DNA of 10,516 nt from Saprospiraceae bacterium (GTDB taxonomy: Bacteria > Bacteroidota > Bacteroidia > Chitinophagales > Saprospiraceae). Each line of letters opens with the position of its first letter. Position 1 is the stretch's first letter. The position numbers and the translations under genes were made by a program. The stretch lies in NCBI GenBank assembly GCA_020436865.1, contig JAGQXA010000435.1:1-10516 (forward strand), written 5' to 3'. A model generated the notes under the pieces. That model had not been told where the DNA came from. It ran no database searches and saw only the letters and a program-made list of their open reading frames with translations. Below are positions 1-6,904 of the stretch, piece after piece.

Positions 1-278
1 AATTTTCCGTTGAGGAGGGAATAGCCCGAACTGAGGATGACCAGTCCGCCGGCAATGCGCATCGAACTCAGGCTGATGCCGAAAAAGTGCAGAATGTAAG
101 TTCCTCCCAGGAAGAAGGCCAGCAGGATCAACACGAAGTAGAGGCTTGTGTGCAGCGCCGTTCGGTTGCGTTCCTCCCGGGTCAGATGCGGGGTCATGGC
201 CAAGAAGACGGGAACGGCGCCTAACGGATTCACTACGGAGAAGAGCGAGGCCAGGACGGCCACAAACAGTTCGATCAT
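1..278 (-). CDS. MarC family integral membrane protein (N-terminal part, cut by window edge)
   Basis: Translating the minus strand from the ATG at 278-276 gives 92 residues that run off the window edge. The N-terminus contains SLFSVVNPLGAVPVFLAMT (residues 11-29), the hallmark first-helix motif of the MarC/UPF0056 family. Hydrophobic helices follow at about 43-64, and the segment MRIAGGLVILSSGY at 73-86 fits the family's conserved third helix. MarC proteins are usually about 200 residues with six membrane segments in the inner membrane. Their substrate is not firmly established, and the old link to multiple antibiotic resistance was withdrawn, so no transport role should be asserted. The gene is divergent from the S8 peptidase gene, with 436 bp between the two starts. 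No clear promoter was found upstream. Family assignment is strong; the remainder of the protein cannot be seen. Confidence 0.85.
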   Translation of the reverse strand, partial: MIELFVAVLASLFSVVNPLGAVPVFLAMTPHLTREERNRTALHTSLYFVLILLAFFLGGTYILHFFGISLSSMRIAGGLVILSSGYSLLNGK

Positions 279-714
279 CGTTCGCGGGATTTTTCCATTC
301 CGGGAGTAGGGACGACCGCCCGGAAAAAGATCGGGTGAATTAATTTTTTCTCAGAATTATCATTTGCGCCGGCGAACTATTATTGCCTCAAACGGAATAA
401 TATTCCACGCGGATCAAGCAAGTACATTTTCTGCCGGGAAAAGGTTCGGTTCTGCAGCCGGATTTGTGAAATATTTTTTTTCCGGACTCTTACTTAGTAG
501 TCGGAGCCCTGCAGTAGGCCGGAAAAGTCAAAGAAAACCGCGACAGGTAACCTCTCCCGCCTGTTTCGGTATTCAACTGTGGTACCCTGGTGATCTTCCG
601 AAAAAAAGATGGAATTCGGCGGCGATTATATTAAATTTGTTTGTATCCGATCGCAGGCGCCGGCCGTTTTTCAGAGATCCAATCCCATTTCTTACCCTTC
701 AAAGCTTCGGGCCC
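279..714. other. AT-rich non-coding divergent spacer
   Basis: This stretch lies between the divergent starts of the MarC-family gene and the S8 peptidase gene. It is clearly richer in A/T than the flanking genes, with T or A runs near 341-347, 473-481 and 600-607. The frame of the peptidase stays open back to a TTG at 364. However, the 117 residues it would add are rich in Arg, Ser and Phe with no recognisable domain, and they precede a normal ATG followed by a membrane anchor, so I read this part as untranslated. Apart from a possible -7 element at 632-639, I see no RNA gene, repeat or further gene here. Confidence 0.6.
632..639 (+). promoter_or_regulatory. Possible Bacteroidota -7 element for the S8/CHAT gene pair
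   Basis: The octamer TAAATTTG exactly fits the Bacteroidota -7 consensus TAnnTTTG and lies about 75 bp before the peptidase ATG. No TTG or TTTG is found about 20 bp upstream at the -33 position, and the region is A/T rich, so a chance match is quite possible. Confidence 0.3.
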
Positions 715-2649
715 ATGTTTAATGACAACACAAGAACCATTCTGGGAACCCTCGGGGTACTCGCCCTTATTGCCCTGATCATCTTCACCGTCCGGGAGTG
801 CAATGCCCCTGACTCCTTTCTGGAATCCTTCACCGAAGAAGGGCTTCCCGGTGGCTGGACGGTCGATTCGTCGCCCGACCAGCCCGGAGAATGGGCCTGG
901 ACTGCCGACGGCACAGCTTCCAACGGTACCTACTGGAACGAACGGCCGCCCATTCAGTCGCTTTCCGGCGGCGGAGCCTATCTGTTCGATTCCGACGGAC
1001 TCGACCCCAATAATGCCTTCCCTACGCATAATTCTACGCTCACTTCCCCGGTGGTGCGGGCAACGACCAAGCTCGACCGGGTGTACCTCAGCTTCTATCA
1101 GTACTATCGCAACTTTAATTCGCAAGCGACCGTAGAGCTCTATGGCGACACCGACGGCGACGATCGGGCCGACAGCTGGATCACCCTGAACGACCGCTTC
1201 CTGCAGGGCGCCGACCCCCTCTCCTTAGGTCAGAATGCCGAGACCCGGCCCGGCGATCTGGTGATCGTCGATGTGACGGAATGGGCCGCCCGGGCGAGCG
1301 ACGTGCGGGTTCGTTTCACCTTCTCCGGTAGCTACTACTTCTGGATCATCGACGATGTGCAACTCGGCGCCGGCAATCCGCATCCGCCGACCAAACCACT
1401 AGCCGTCGGCGACAAGCTCTTCGAAGCGGGGGTCGCCTTCGAGGTCGATTCGTTCGGCACCCCGTACGCGCCCGATCAACTAGTGGTCTACTACGATGAT
1501 TTCGATGCGCAGGGAGCGCCGGTCGATAGCGCGTCCAAGGCAGACCTGCGCAGCACCTGGGGCGTGGATACCTTCTACGTCTGTTCCTGTGACCCCCATC
1601 TGGAACTCTGGCTTTTCGAACCGGCCGGCGCCGGCAGCGGTCCGAACGGCGATTTCAACGACATCGACGTGCAGGGGATCAAAGAGGGGGTTAGCTCGAC
1701 CGACTCCAAGACGCTTGGCTCCGATCTCAATATCTTTAACTTCGGGGAGAACCTCCAGGCGCGCCTGCCGCAAGGCAACCTGCCTCTGACGGAAGTGCCG
1801 CTGGGTATTACCGCGAATTCGCCCGACGACGTGATCATCGCCGTGCTTGACACCGGGATCGACTTCGATCAGGTGGATCTGAAAAAGCAGATCTGGCGCA
1901 ACGACGACGGCGGTTGCGAGGGCGCCGACGACTACATCGGCTGGAATATGGTCGACCACAACAACAATCCGCGGGATAATAGTCCGGACCTCCACGGTAC
2001 CAGTGTAGCCCGCGTCATTCATCAGAAAATGATCGAGGTCGACTGCGCCTTCAAACTCATGCCCGTGAAGACCCACGCAGCCGAGGGGTATGCCAACCTC
2101 TTCGACGTGACCTGCGGCGCCTTCTACGCCGTTCAGGAACAGGCCGATGTGATCAATATGAGCTGGGGCTGGTATGGCAGCAGCGAGAACGTCGTACTGC
2201 GCCTGGCCGTGCAACAGGCCCTCGAAGAGGGCATCACCATCGCCGCCGCCGCCGGCAACGAGCACCTCGAACTGTCGGATACGCTGATGATCTACCCGGC
2301 CGGTTATCCCGAGGAGAACGTCCTGTCGGTGGCCGCCCTGCGGCGCGACCCCGTCACCGGGCAACTGGAGGTCAGCAATGTGTCCAACTTCTCGGCCGAC
2401 TATGTGGACATTGCGGCGCCGGGAGAGAACGTGTCCATCCTTTCGCGCGACCAGTGCGGGGGCATTACCGGCACCTCTTTTGCCGCCCCGCTCGTAGCGG
2501 CGATCGCCGCCATCGCCGAAGGCGATCCCACCCAGCCCTTGCCGGGCTATGAGTTCGTGATCAACTGCGGCAACGGGCAGCAACTCGTATCGCTGTCGGG
2601 TAAAGTGGCCAACGGCCGGGTGGTGACCGCAGAGAAGGATTGTTACTAG
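715..2649 (+). CDS. Membrane-anchored subtilisin-like serine peptidase (S8) with N-terminal jelly-roll domain
   Basis: This 644-residue protein is predicted to be a secreted or periplasm-facing endopeptidase. Residues 8-27 form one hydrophobic segment without a lipobox, most likely a signal anchor. Residues about 34-218 resemble the extracellular jelly-roll (cleaved-adhesin/MAM-like) domains that begin ESFTEEGLPGGWT and end YYFWIIDDVQLG. A linker at about 250-345, with a CSC pair at 290-292 and LELW at 297-300, may be a propeptide. The S8 domain spans about 370-600 with all catalytic landmarks: Asp379 in VLDTG, His427 in HGTSVA, oxyanion Asn515 in AAGN and Ser588 in GTSFAAP. I chose the ATG at 715 because the membrane anchor follows directly. 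The upstream open frame does not look coding. The CHAT gene starts 55 bp downstream on the same strand, so the two probably form an operon. The substrate is unknown. An active peptidase is inferred from the intact triad. Confidence 0.9.
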   Translation: MFNDNTRTILGTLGVLALIALIIFTVRECNAPDSFLESFTEEGLPGGWTVDSSPDQPGEWAWTADGTASNGTYWNERPPIQSLSGGGAYLFDSDGLDPNNAFPTHNSTLTSPVVRATTKLDRVYLSFYQYYRNFNSQATVELYGDTDGDDRADSWITLNDRFLQGADPLSLGQNAETRPGDLVIVDVTEWAARASDVRVRFTFSGSYYFWIIDDVQLGAGNPHPPTKPLAVGDKLFEAGVAFEVDSFGTPYAPDQLVVYYDDFDAQGAPVDSASKADLRSTWGVDTFYVCSCDPHLELWLFEPAGAGSGPNGDFNDIDVQGIKEGVSSTDSKTLGSDLNIFNFGENLQARLPQGNLPLTEVPLGITANSPDDVIIAVLDTGIDFDQVDLKKQIWRNDDGGCEGADDYIGWNMVDHNNNPRDNSPDLHGTSVARVIHQKMIEVDCAFKLMPVKTHAAEGYANLFDVTCGAFYAVQEQADVINMSWGWYGSSENVVLRLAVQQALEEGITIAAAAGNEHLELSDTLMIYPAGYPEENVLSVAALRRDPVTGQLEVSNVSNFSADYVDIAAPGENVSILSRDQCGGITGTSFAAPLVAAIAAIAEGDPTQPLPGYEFVINCGNGQQLVSLSGKVANGRVVTAEKDCY

Positions 2650-2659
2650 GAAAATCGGG

Positions 2660-2683
2660 TCCGGCCGTTCTGCAACGGCCGGA
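2660..2683 (+). other. Perfect intercistronic hairpin between the S8 peptidase and CHAT genes
   Basis: A 10-bp perfect GC-rich stem (TCCGGCCGTT paired with AACGGCCGGA) closes a CTGC loop. It starts 11 bases after the peptidase stop and ends 21 bases before the CHAT ATG. No T-run follows on either strand (the plus strand continues TCGCCAAAATACC), so it is not a standard intrinsic terminator. It could act as an mRNA processing or stability element, or as a partial terminator lowering CHAT expression relative to the peptidase. Confidence 0.65.
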
Positions 2684-2704
2684 TCGCCAAAATACCAAAT
2701 TGCT

Positions 2705-5473
2705 ATGCGCACCCAAATCGCATGGCTTTGCGTCGCGGCTGTCTTGTTGCAACTGCCGCTTTCAGCGCAATGCCCCGAACTAACCGAGATCAAAGCCCTC
2801 AGCCAGCAAGGACCGCAAGGGATCGAGCGCATCCGCGCCCTCTTCCCTTCGATCGCCCGACATTGCGACTGTGAACAGGAGGTGCAGGCCTACGCCTGTC
2901 ATTATCTGGGCGCGGCCTACTATAGCGTCGAATCGCTCGATTCGGCCATCTACTACAGTCTGCTGGCGCTCGACCTCCGCGAAAGCGAACTCCCGCCCGA
3001 CGACCTCGAGTTGGGCAAGACCCATTTCAATCTGGGAAAATACCTGTTCGAAGAAGGGGCTTTTCATCCGGCCCTCGATCATCTGTTGGCGGCCGAGAAG
3101 ATCTTTGAAGTGCAGCAGATGAGCCTGGGCCTGATCTTGTCGCGGAAATACCTGTCGCAAGCCTACGACAAGATCGGCGATTATGCCAAGTCGGTCGACT
3201 ATCTGGCCTTGAACGTGGAACTCGCTCCACAGGAGGGCTTGTGGGACGAACTGGCCGACAGCCACCTGAATTGGGGCAAGATCGACCTCGACCTGCGTCG
3301 CTATCGGGAAGGTTTGGAGCAATTGCAGCAAGCGCTGGACCTCTACCTCGAAATGGAGGAACTTGAAATGAGCTTCAACCGCACGAACCTGGCCTCCTGC
3401 TACGTCAACTTTGCCGTGGCCTACGACGGGCTTGGCAACTTTGCCGAAGCCCTGACCAATTATCGCCTGGCTTTGCGGCAATACGATGCGGCCGGTGAAA
3501 AGGAGGCGGCGGCGAAATGCAAGGTGAATATCGGATATACCCTGATCCGCCTCGGACGCTTTGCCGAAGCCCGCGAGCAGTTGCAGTCGGCGCTGGAAAC
3601 CGGCCAGGAATTGCAACTGGGAGAAATAGCGGGTATGGCTTTCGACAATCTCGGCGACCTGGCCCTGGCCGAAGGGCACTGTCAGGAAGCGATCGCCCAA
3701 TATCGCGCGGCCATCGACCGGATGCTCCGGCTTTCTTCGGATTGGAGCGGAGATGATCTTCCACAGCCAGATCAGTTGATAGGGGCGCTCAACAAGAAGC
3801 ACCTGCTGACCTATTTGTTCGACCTGGCACAGGCCTGGGAAACCTGTGCCGACCGGCCGGCCGAACTCGACCGGGCCCTGCAGATCTATCTCCTGGCCGA
3901 TCAACTGGTAGATCAAATGAGGCAGGAACACAGCGCACAAGGGTCGAAGCTCTTCTGGCGGGAGGCGACGCGCCCCCTGTACGAGGCCGCTCTGGGCCTC
4001 TGTTACCGCCTGGGCGATGAAGAACGAGCTTTCTATTTTCTGGAGAAAAGCCGGGCCGTACTCTTGCTCGATGCCCTGGCCGCCAATGCCACCCGGCAAC
4101 TCCTGCCCGACCACCTGGCCCGGCGGGAGCTGCAGCTCGAGAAGCGCGTGCAGGAATACCGCCTGAAAGCCGATCAGGGAGGATCCTTCTGGCTCGACTC
4201 GGTGCTGTGGGCCCAAGCGCAGCTCGAGGAGTTCGAACGTACTTTAGAAACGGAATATCCGCAGCTGCTCAAGGCCCGTTACGACCCGCGGGTGCTGTCG
4301 TTAGACGAAGCCAGGTCGCTTTTCCTGAAAAAGGGCACGGCTCTGGTGGAGTATATGCTCGGTGATTCGGATCTGTATATCTGGGCACTACTGCCAGGGG
4401 AAGAGATCGTCTTCCGGCGAATACCGGTCGGGCAGATCCAGGGCTTGCTGACGGCCTATCAACATTCGATCCGGGAACTGACCACCTGCTTCGATCCGGA
4501 AGACTACAGCTCGACGGCCTATCAGTTGTACCGTTACTTGCTGGCGGACATCAGCGAAGCACTGCCCGCGAAGGTCAAACGCGTGATCGTGGTGCCCGAC
4601 GGGGAGATCGCCCTGATCCCCTTCGATGCGCTGCTCGACCAGCCGCGTTACGAGGCCGAAAATTTTCTGGTTCGCAACCATCTCTTCCAGTACAGCTACT
4701 CCGCCTCGGTCATGGCGCGTCAACAGGATCGGCGCCCATCGTCGCGAAAAGTGCTGACCGTGGCGCCGGTCTTCGCCGGCGGTAGCCGCGGACTTGCGCC
4801 TTTGGGGCTGAGCGACGCTCTACTATCGGAACTCGACTTGTCGGGCATGCAAACCCTGTACGGACGAGCTGCAACCACCGGCGCCTTTCACGAGGCCGTC
4901 GCCGATAGCTACATCCTCAACCTCATTACCCATGCGGAAGCCGGCGGGGCTTGTCCGAGGATCGAATTCATCGACACGGCGCTCTATTTGCCGGAACTGT
5001 ATGCGATGCAAATCCCCGCCGATCTGGTGTTGCTGGGGGCCTGCGAGACCAGCGTCGGAGAAGTGCGCACCGGAGAGGGCATCATGAGCCTGTCGCGCGG
5101 CTTTACCTATGCCGGGGCGTCGAGCCTGATCTCCAGCTTGTGGAAGGTCAACGAGGGCTCGACCGGCGAGATCATCGGAAATTTGTACCGCAACCTGCTG
5201 GCACGACAAACAAAGGCCGAAGCCCTGTGGAACGCCAAGCGTCAGTACCTGGCCGAGGCCGGTACCGATCTACAGCTTTCGCCCTACTACTGGGCAGCCT
5301 TCGTGTACTTCGGCGCCGACGGACCGGTCGACATCCACCGCCCGCACCACTGGGCGGTCTGGTTATGGGGCATAGGCGCCATTCCGGTCTTGTTCGGTTT
5401 CTTCTGGTTGTTGCGACAAAAACGGCGCTCGTGGCAGAGCGTCGCTCCGTCGCCGCAGGCGGTGAGCGCCTAG
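2705..5473 (+). CDS. Secreted TPR-CHAT protein with C-terminal membrane anchor
   Basis: The 922-residue protein opens with a signal peptide (charged start, hydrophobic core 5-18, likely cleavage after LSAQ near 22). TPR-type helical repeats run from about 64 to 400, for example around 103-136, 183-216, 230-263, 270-303 and 310-343. The CHAT caspase-like domain lies at about 540-872. It keeps the expected dyad: His743 in LITHAEAG and Cys780 in LLGACETSVGE, followed by GEGIMSLSRGF, the SSLWKVNEGST strand-turn and YYWAAFVYFG, all typical of the family. A single membrane helix (883-903) then meets a basic tail, RQKRRS, predicting TPR and CHAT outside the cytoplasm and a short tail inside. CHAT proteins are caspase-like peptidases, and TPRs usually bind partner proteins. 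The gene follows the S8 peptidase and likely shares its transcript. Domain calls are firm, but the target and biological role are unknown. Confidence 0.92.
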   Translation: MRTQIAWLCVAAVLLQLPLSAQCPELTEIKALSQQGPQGIERIRALFPSIARHCDCEQEVQAYACHYLGAAYYSVESLDSAIYYSLLALDLRESELPPDDLELGKTHFNLGKYLFEEGAFHPALDHLLAAEKIFEVQQMSLGLILSRKYLSQAYDKIGDYAKSVDYLALNVELAPQEGLWDELADSHLNWGKIDLDLRRYREGLEQLQQALDLYLEMEELEMSFNRTNLASCYVNFAVAYDGLGNFAEALTNYRLALRQYDAAGEKEAAAKCKVNIGYTLIRLGRFAEAREQLQSALETGQELQLGEIAGMAFDNLGDLALAEGHCQEAIAQYRAAIDRMLRLSSDWSGDDLPQPDQLIGALNKKHLLTYLFDLAQAWETCADRPAELDRALQIYLLADQLVDQMRQEHSAQGSKLFWREATRPLYEAALGLCYRLGDEERAFYFLEKSRAVLLLDALAANATRQLLPDHLARRELQLEKRVQEYRLKADQGGSFWLDSVLWAQAQLEEFERTLETEYPQLLKARYDPRVLSLDEARSLFLKKGTALVEYMLGDSDLYIWALLPGEEIVFRRIPVGQIQGLLTAYQHSIRELTTCFDPEDYSSTAYQLYRYLLADISEALPAKVKRVIVVPDGEIALIPFDALLDQPRYEAENFLVRNHLFQYSYSASVMARQQDRRPSSRKVLTVAPVFAGGSRGLAPLGLSDALLSELDLSGMQTLYGRAATTGAFHEAVADSYILNLITHAEAGGACPRIEFIDTALYLPELYAMQIPADLVLLGACETSVGEVRTGEGIMSLSRGFTYAGASSLISSLWKVNEGSTGEIIGNLYRNLLARQTKAEALWNAKRQYLAEAGTDLQLSPYYWAAFVYFGADGPVDIHRPHHWAVWLWGIGAIPVLFGFFWLLRQKRRSWQSVAPSPQAVSA

Positions 5474-5493
5474 GAAAATAGCCGGATCTTTCC

Positions 5494-6174
5494 TTATTCG
5501 AAGACGACCTCGGCATTCTCCGGCCGGTATCGACCGGTCAGCAAGCCACCGGCGCCGGTGGCCTGACTCAGCGCCGGCTGGTATCTGCGGTCCATGAAAA
5601 GCGTACCCGGTCCGGCGCCGATCTTTTCGAGCTTATCTTTGCCCAGTACGATGTTTTGGGCGCCGGTGTCGTTGGTGAAAAAGAGTTGGGCGTCGGCCTC
5701 GTTCTCGCCGTTGGCCGTGAGGGTGACGTTCTCGTGGTCGCCTAACGGATCACCGGTCCAGATCAGGTCATAGCTGCCCGACCGCACGATCGTGTCGAGC
5801 TCGACGGGATAGCCGATCTCGTTGATACTGATGGTGTTGGTGAATACGTTTCCTTCCGTATCTTTCCATTCGAAGGCGCCGCTCTGGACAAACCCGGCGA
5901 GGGTCTTTTCGTAGTAGGCGAGGGCCTGGTTGAAGGTGAGGAGATCGCCATCGAAGGTCACTTCGCTCGGAGCGGCCAGTTCGAGCTTGGTTCCAAGCGC
6001 ATTGCTGAAGCGGAAGGTCGCCCGGGCGTAGGTCTTGTCCTCATTGGCGTTGTAATAGAGTTCGTAGTCGGTAAAGATCCGGTCCTGATCGACGCTGTCG
6101 GACGATTCGCGGACGCAGGAATTCAGGCTGAGCAGTAGGGTGGCGAACAGAGATAGGAAAAGAAAAGTCCTCAT
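5494..6174 (-). CDS. Predicted lipoprotein of unknown function
   Basis: This 226-residue protein begins with a lipoprotein signal peptide: MRT, hydrophobic core LFLSLFATLLLS, then lipobox LNSC with the modified cysteine at position 20. The mature part starts VRESSDSVDQD, an acidic linker usual for Bacteroidota lipoproteins. The rest, about 200 residues, looks beta-rich and soluble (alternating stretches such as YARATFRF, NVTLTANG and AQLFFTND) with no catalytic motif I recognise. The family is unknown to me. The gene is convergent with the CHAT gene, the stop codons being only 20 bp apart with no room for a terminator, and divergent from the thioesterase gene. Location at the outer membrane is inferred from the signal type. 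Confidence 0.85.
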   Translation of the reverse strand: MRTFLFLSLFATLLLSLNSCVRESSDSVDQDRIFTDYELYYNANEDKTYARATFRFSNALGTKLELAAPSEVTFDGDLLTFNQALAYYEKTLAGFVQSGAFEWKDTEGNVFTNTISINEIGYPVELDTIVRSGSYDLIWTGDPLGDHENVTLTANGENEADAQLFFTNDTGAQNIVLGKDKLEKIGAGPGTLFMDRRYQPALSQATGAGGLLTGRYRPENAEVVFE

Positions 6175-6207
6175 GATCGTGATTTTGGTTTAAAGGTTTG
6201 CTCCATG

Positions 6208-6238
6208 CAAACGAAGAGAGCGCATGGATCTTTCATAA
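6208..6238 (-). promoter_or_regulatory. Weak promoter candidate for the 5494-6174 lipoprotein gene
   Basis: On the minus strand TTCGTTTG (6215-6208) matches the -7 consensus TAnnTTTG at seven of eight positions. A TTA (6238-6236) sits 20 bases upstream, where TTG is expected. This would start transcription about 20 bases before the lipoprotein ATG. A small inverted repeat, GTTTGC-TCCAT-GCAAAC (6196-6212), overlaps it and could be an operator, but six-base arms can arise by chance. Confidence 0.25.
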
Positions 6239-6263
6239 CGGGCAGTAAAAAAGTACGAAAAAA

Positions 6264-6647
6264 ATGGAACTGACGCAACGGATCGCCGCTTCGGAGACGA
6301 GCATTTTTAAGGCGGTATTTCCCAACACGACCAACCACTACGATACGCTGTTCGGCGGGAATGCCATGCAATTGATGGACGAGGTGGCCTTTATCGCGGC
6401 TACCCGCTTCTGCCGGAAGAAGGTCGTGACGGTATCGACCAGCCGGATCGATTTCAATCATCCCATTCCGGCCGGGTCATTGATCGAAGTGCACGGGAAG
6501 GTCGAAAGGGTGGGACGCACCAGCCTCGACGTTAAGGTACAGATCATCATCGAGCACATGTACTCCGACCTGCGTGAGCAGGCGATAGAGGGCACGTTTA
6601 CGCTGGTGGCGGTCGACGACCGGAAACGGCCGATCCCGGTCATATAG
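6264..6647 (+). CDS. Acyl-CoA thioesterase, hotdog fold (YciA/BACH type)
   Basis: The 127-residue protein matches the single-hotdog acyl-CoA thioesterases that hydrolyse acyl-CoA to free fatty acid and CoA in the cytoplasm. The segment NTTNHYDTLFGGNAMQLMDE (21-40) contains the family's Asn-x-G/FGG turn and the catalytic-type acidic residue Asp39 at the start of the central helix. VTVSTSRIDFNHPIPAG (55-71) and GKVERVGRTSLDVKV (78-92) fit the following hotdog strands. There is no signal peptide, and the length is usual for the family; such proteins act as oligomers. The start ATG is preceded by an A-rich tract (AAAAAAA) rather than a Shine-Dalgarno site, as is common in Bacteroidota. The gene is divergent from the lipoprotein gene and convergent with the membrane hydroxylase gene. 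Acyl-chain preference cannot be read from sequence. Confidence 0.88.
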   Translation: MELTQRIAASETSIFKAVFPNTTNHYDTLFGGNAMQLMDEVAFIAATRFCRKKVVTVSTSRIDFNHPIPAGSLIEVHGKVERVGRTSLDVKVQIIIEHMYSDLREQAIEGTFTLVAVDDRKRPIPVI

Positions 6648-6651
6648 GGGC

Positions 6652-6689
6652 AAAAAAAGAGCCGACTACCCGGATAGGATAGTCGACTC
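6652..6689 (-). terminator. Intrinsic terminator, minus strand (distal of two)
   Basis: On the minus strand a 13-pair stem (GAGTCGACTATCC with GGGTAGTCGGCTC, loop TATCC) is followed directly by seven T. Two pairs are G-U wobbles in minus-strand RNA but C-A mismatches in plus-strand RNA, and the T-run exists only on the minus side, so the element is built for leftward transcripts. It begins five bases after the thioesterase stop and would block antisense transcription into that gene. Confidence 0.75.
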
Positions 6690-6714
6690 GTTTAACCCCA
6701 AAAAACCAAATATT

Positions 6715-6738
6715 ATGAAAACTTTAAAAGCTAAGTAA
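6715..6738 (+). other. Seven-codon leader-like ORF (MKTLKAK), possibly a gene-start remnant
   Basis: An ATG preceded by an A/C-rich leader (AACCCCAAAAAACCAAATATT) opens a reading frame of seven codons, MKTLKAK, ending at TAA. The context looks like a normal Bacteroidota gene start, but nothing protein-like follows in any plus-strand frame. It may be the eroded start of a lost gene, a leader peptide or coincidence. Very low confidence that it is translated. Confidence 0.15.
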
Positions 6739-6822
6739 ATAACTGAAATCGAGGCGAATTGTTTTAGCCCGAAATGTTAAAAAAATCCTAAGAAGAGCTG
6801 GTTCTGCCCTTGAAAATGGAAC

Positions 6823-6856
6823 AAAAAAAAGGTGATCCAAGCGCAGGATCACCTTT
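6823..6856 (-). terminator. Intrinsic terminator of the membrane hydroxylase gene
   Basis: On the minus strand an 11-bp perfect stem (AAAGGTGATCC with GGATCACCTTT, seven-base loop) runs into eight T. It lies about 50 bases past the stop of the 6905-7750 gene. The plus side has only TTTCTGTT, so it may act weakly in the other direction for the thioesterase transcript. Confidence 0.88.
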
Positions 6857-6904
6857 CTGTTGAAGAAAAACTCGTTAAGCTCTGACGTTAGGTGTTGATA
6901 ACAT

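Noticed and set aside
364..714. In-frame N-terminal extension of the S8 peptidase from a TTG codon
   Set aside because: It would put 117 low-complexity, Arg/Ser/Phe-rich residues with no domain before a clear ATG plus membrane anchor, and the DNA is AT-rich like a spacer.
1480..2832. 450-codon open frame on the minus strand
   Set aside because: It lies opposite the S8 peptidase, whose catalytic motifs prove the plus-strand frame. It is a GC-rich mirror frame without recognisable motifs.
2780..4216. 478-codon open frame on the minus strand
   Set aside because: It is antisense to the TPR region of the CHAT gene. The Gln/Gly-rich product is what a GC-rich TPR gene gives when read backward.
4951..5481. 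176-codon plus-strand frame inside the CHAT gene
   Set aside because: It overlaps the catalytic part of the CHAT domain, whose conserved His/Cys motifs fix the true frame.
6196..6212. Six-base inverted repeat GTTTGC-TCCAT-GCAAAC as an operator of its own
   Set aside because: The arms are too short to stand out from chance and no second copy was seen. It is mentioned only with the weak promoter.
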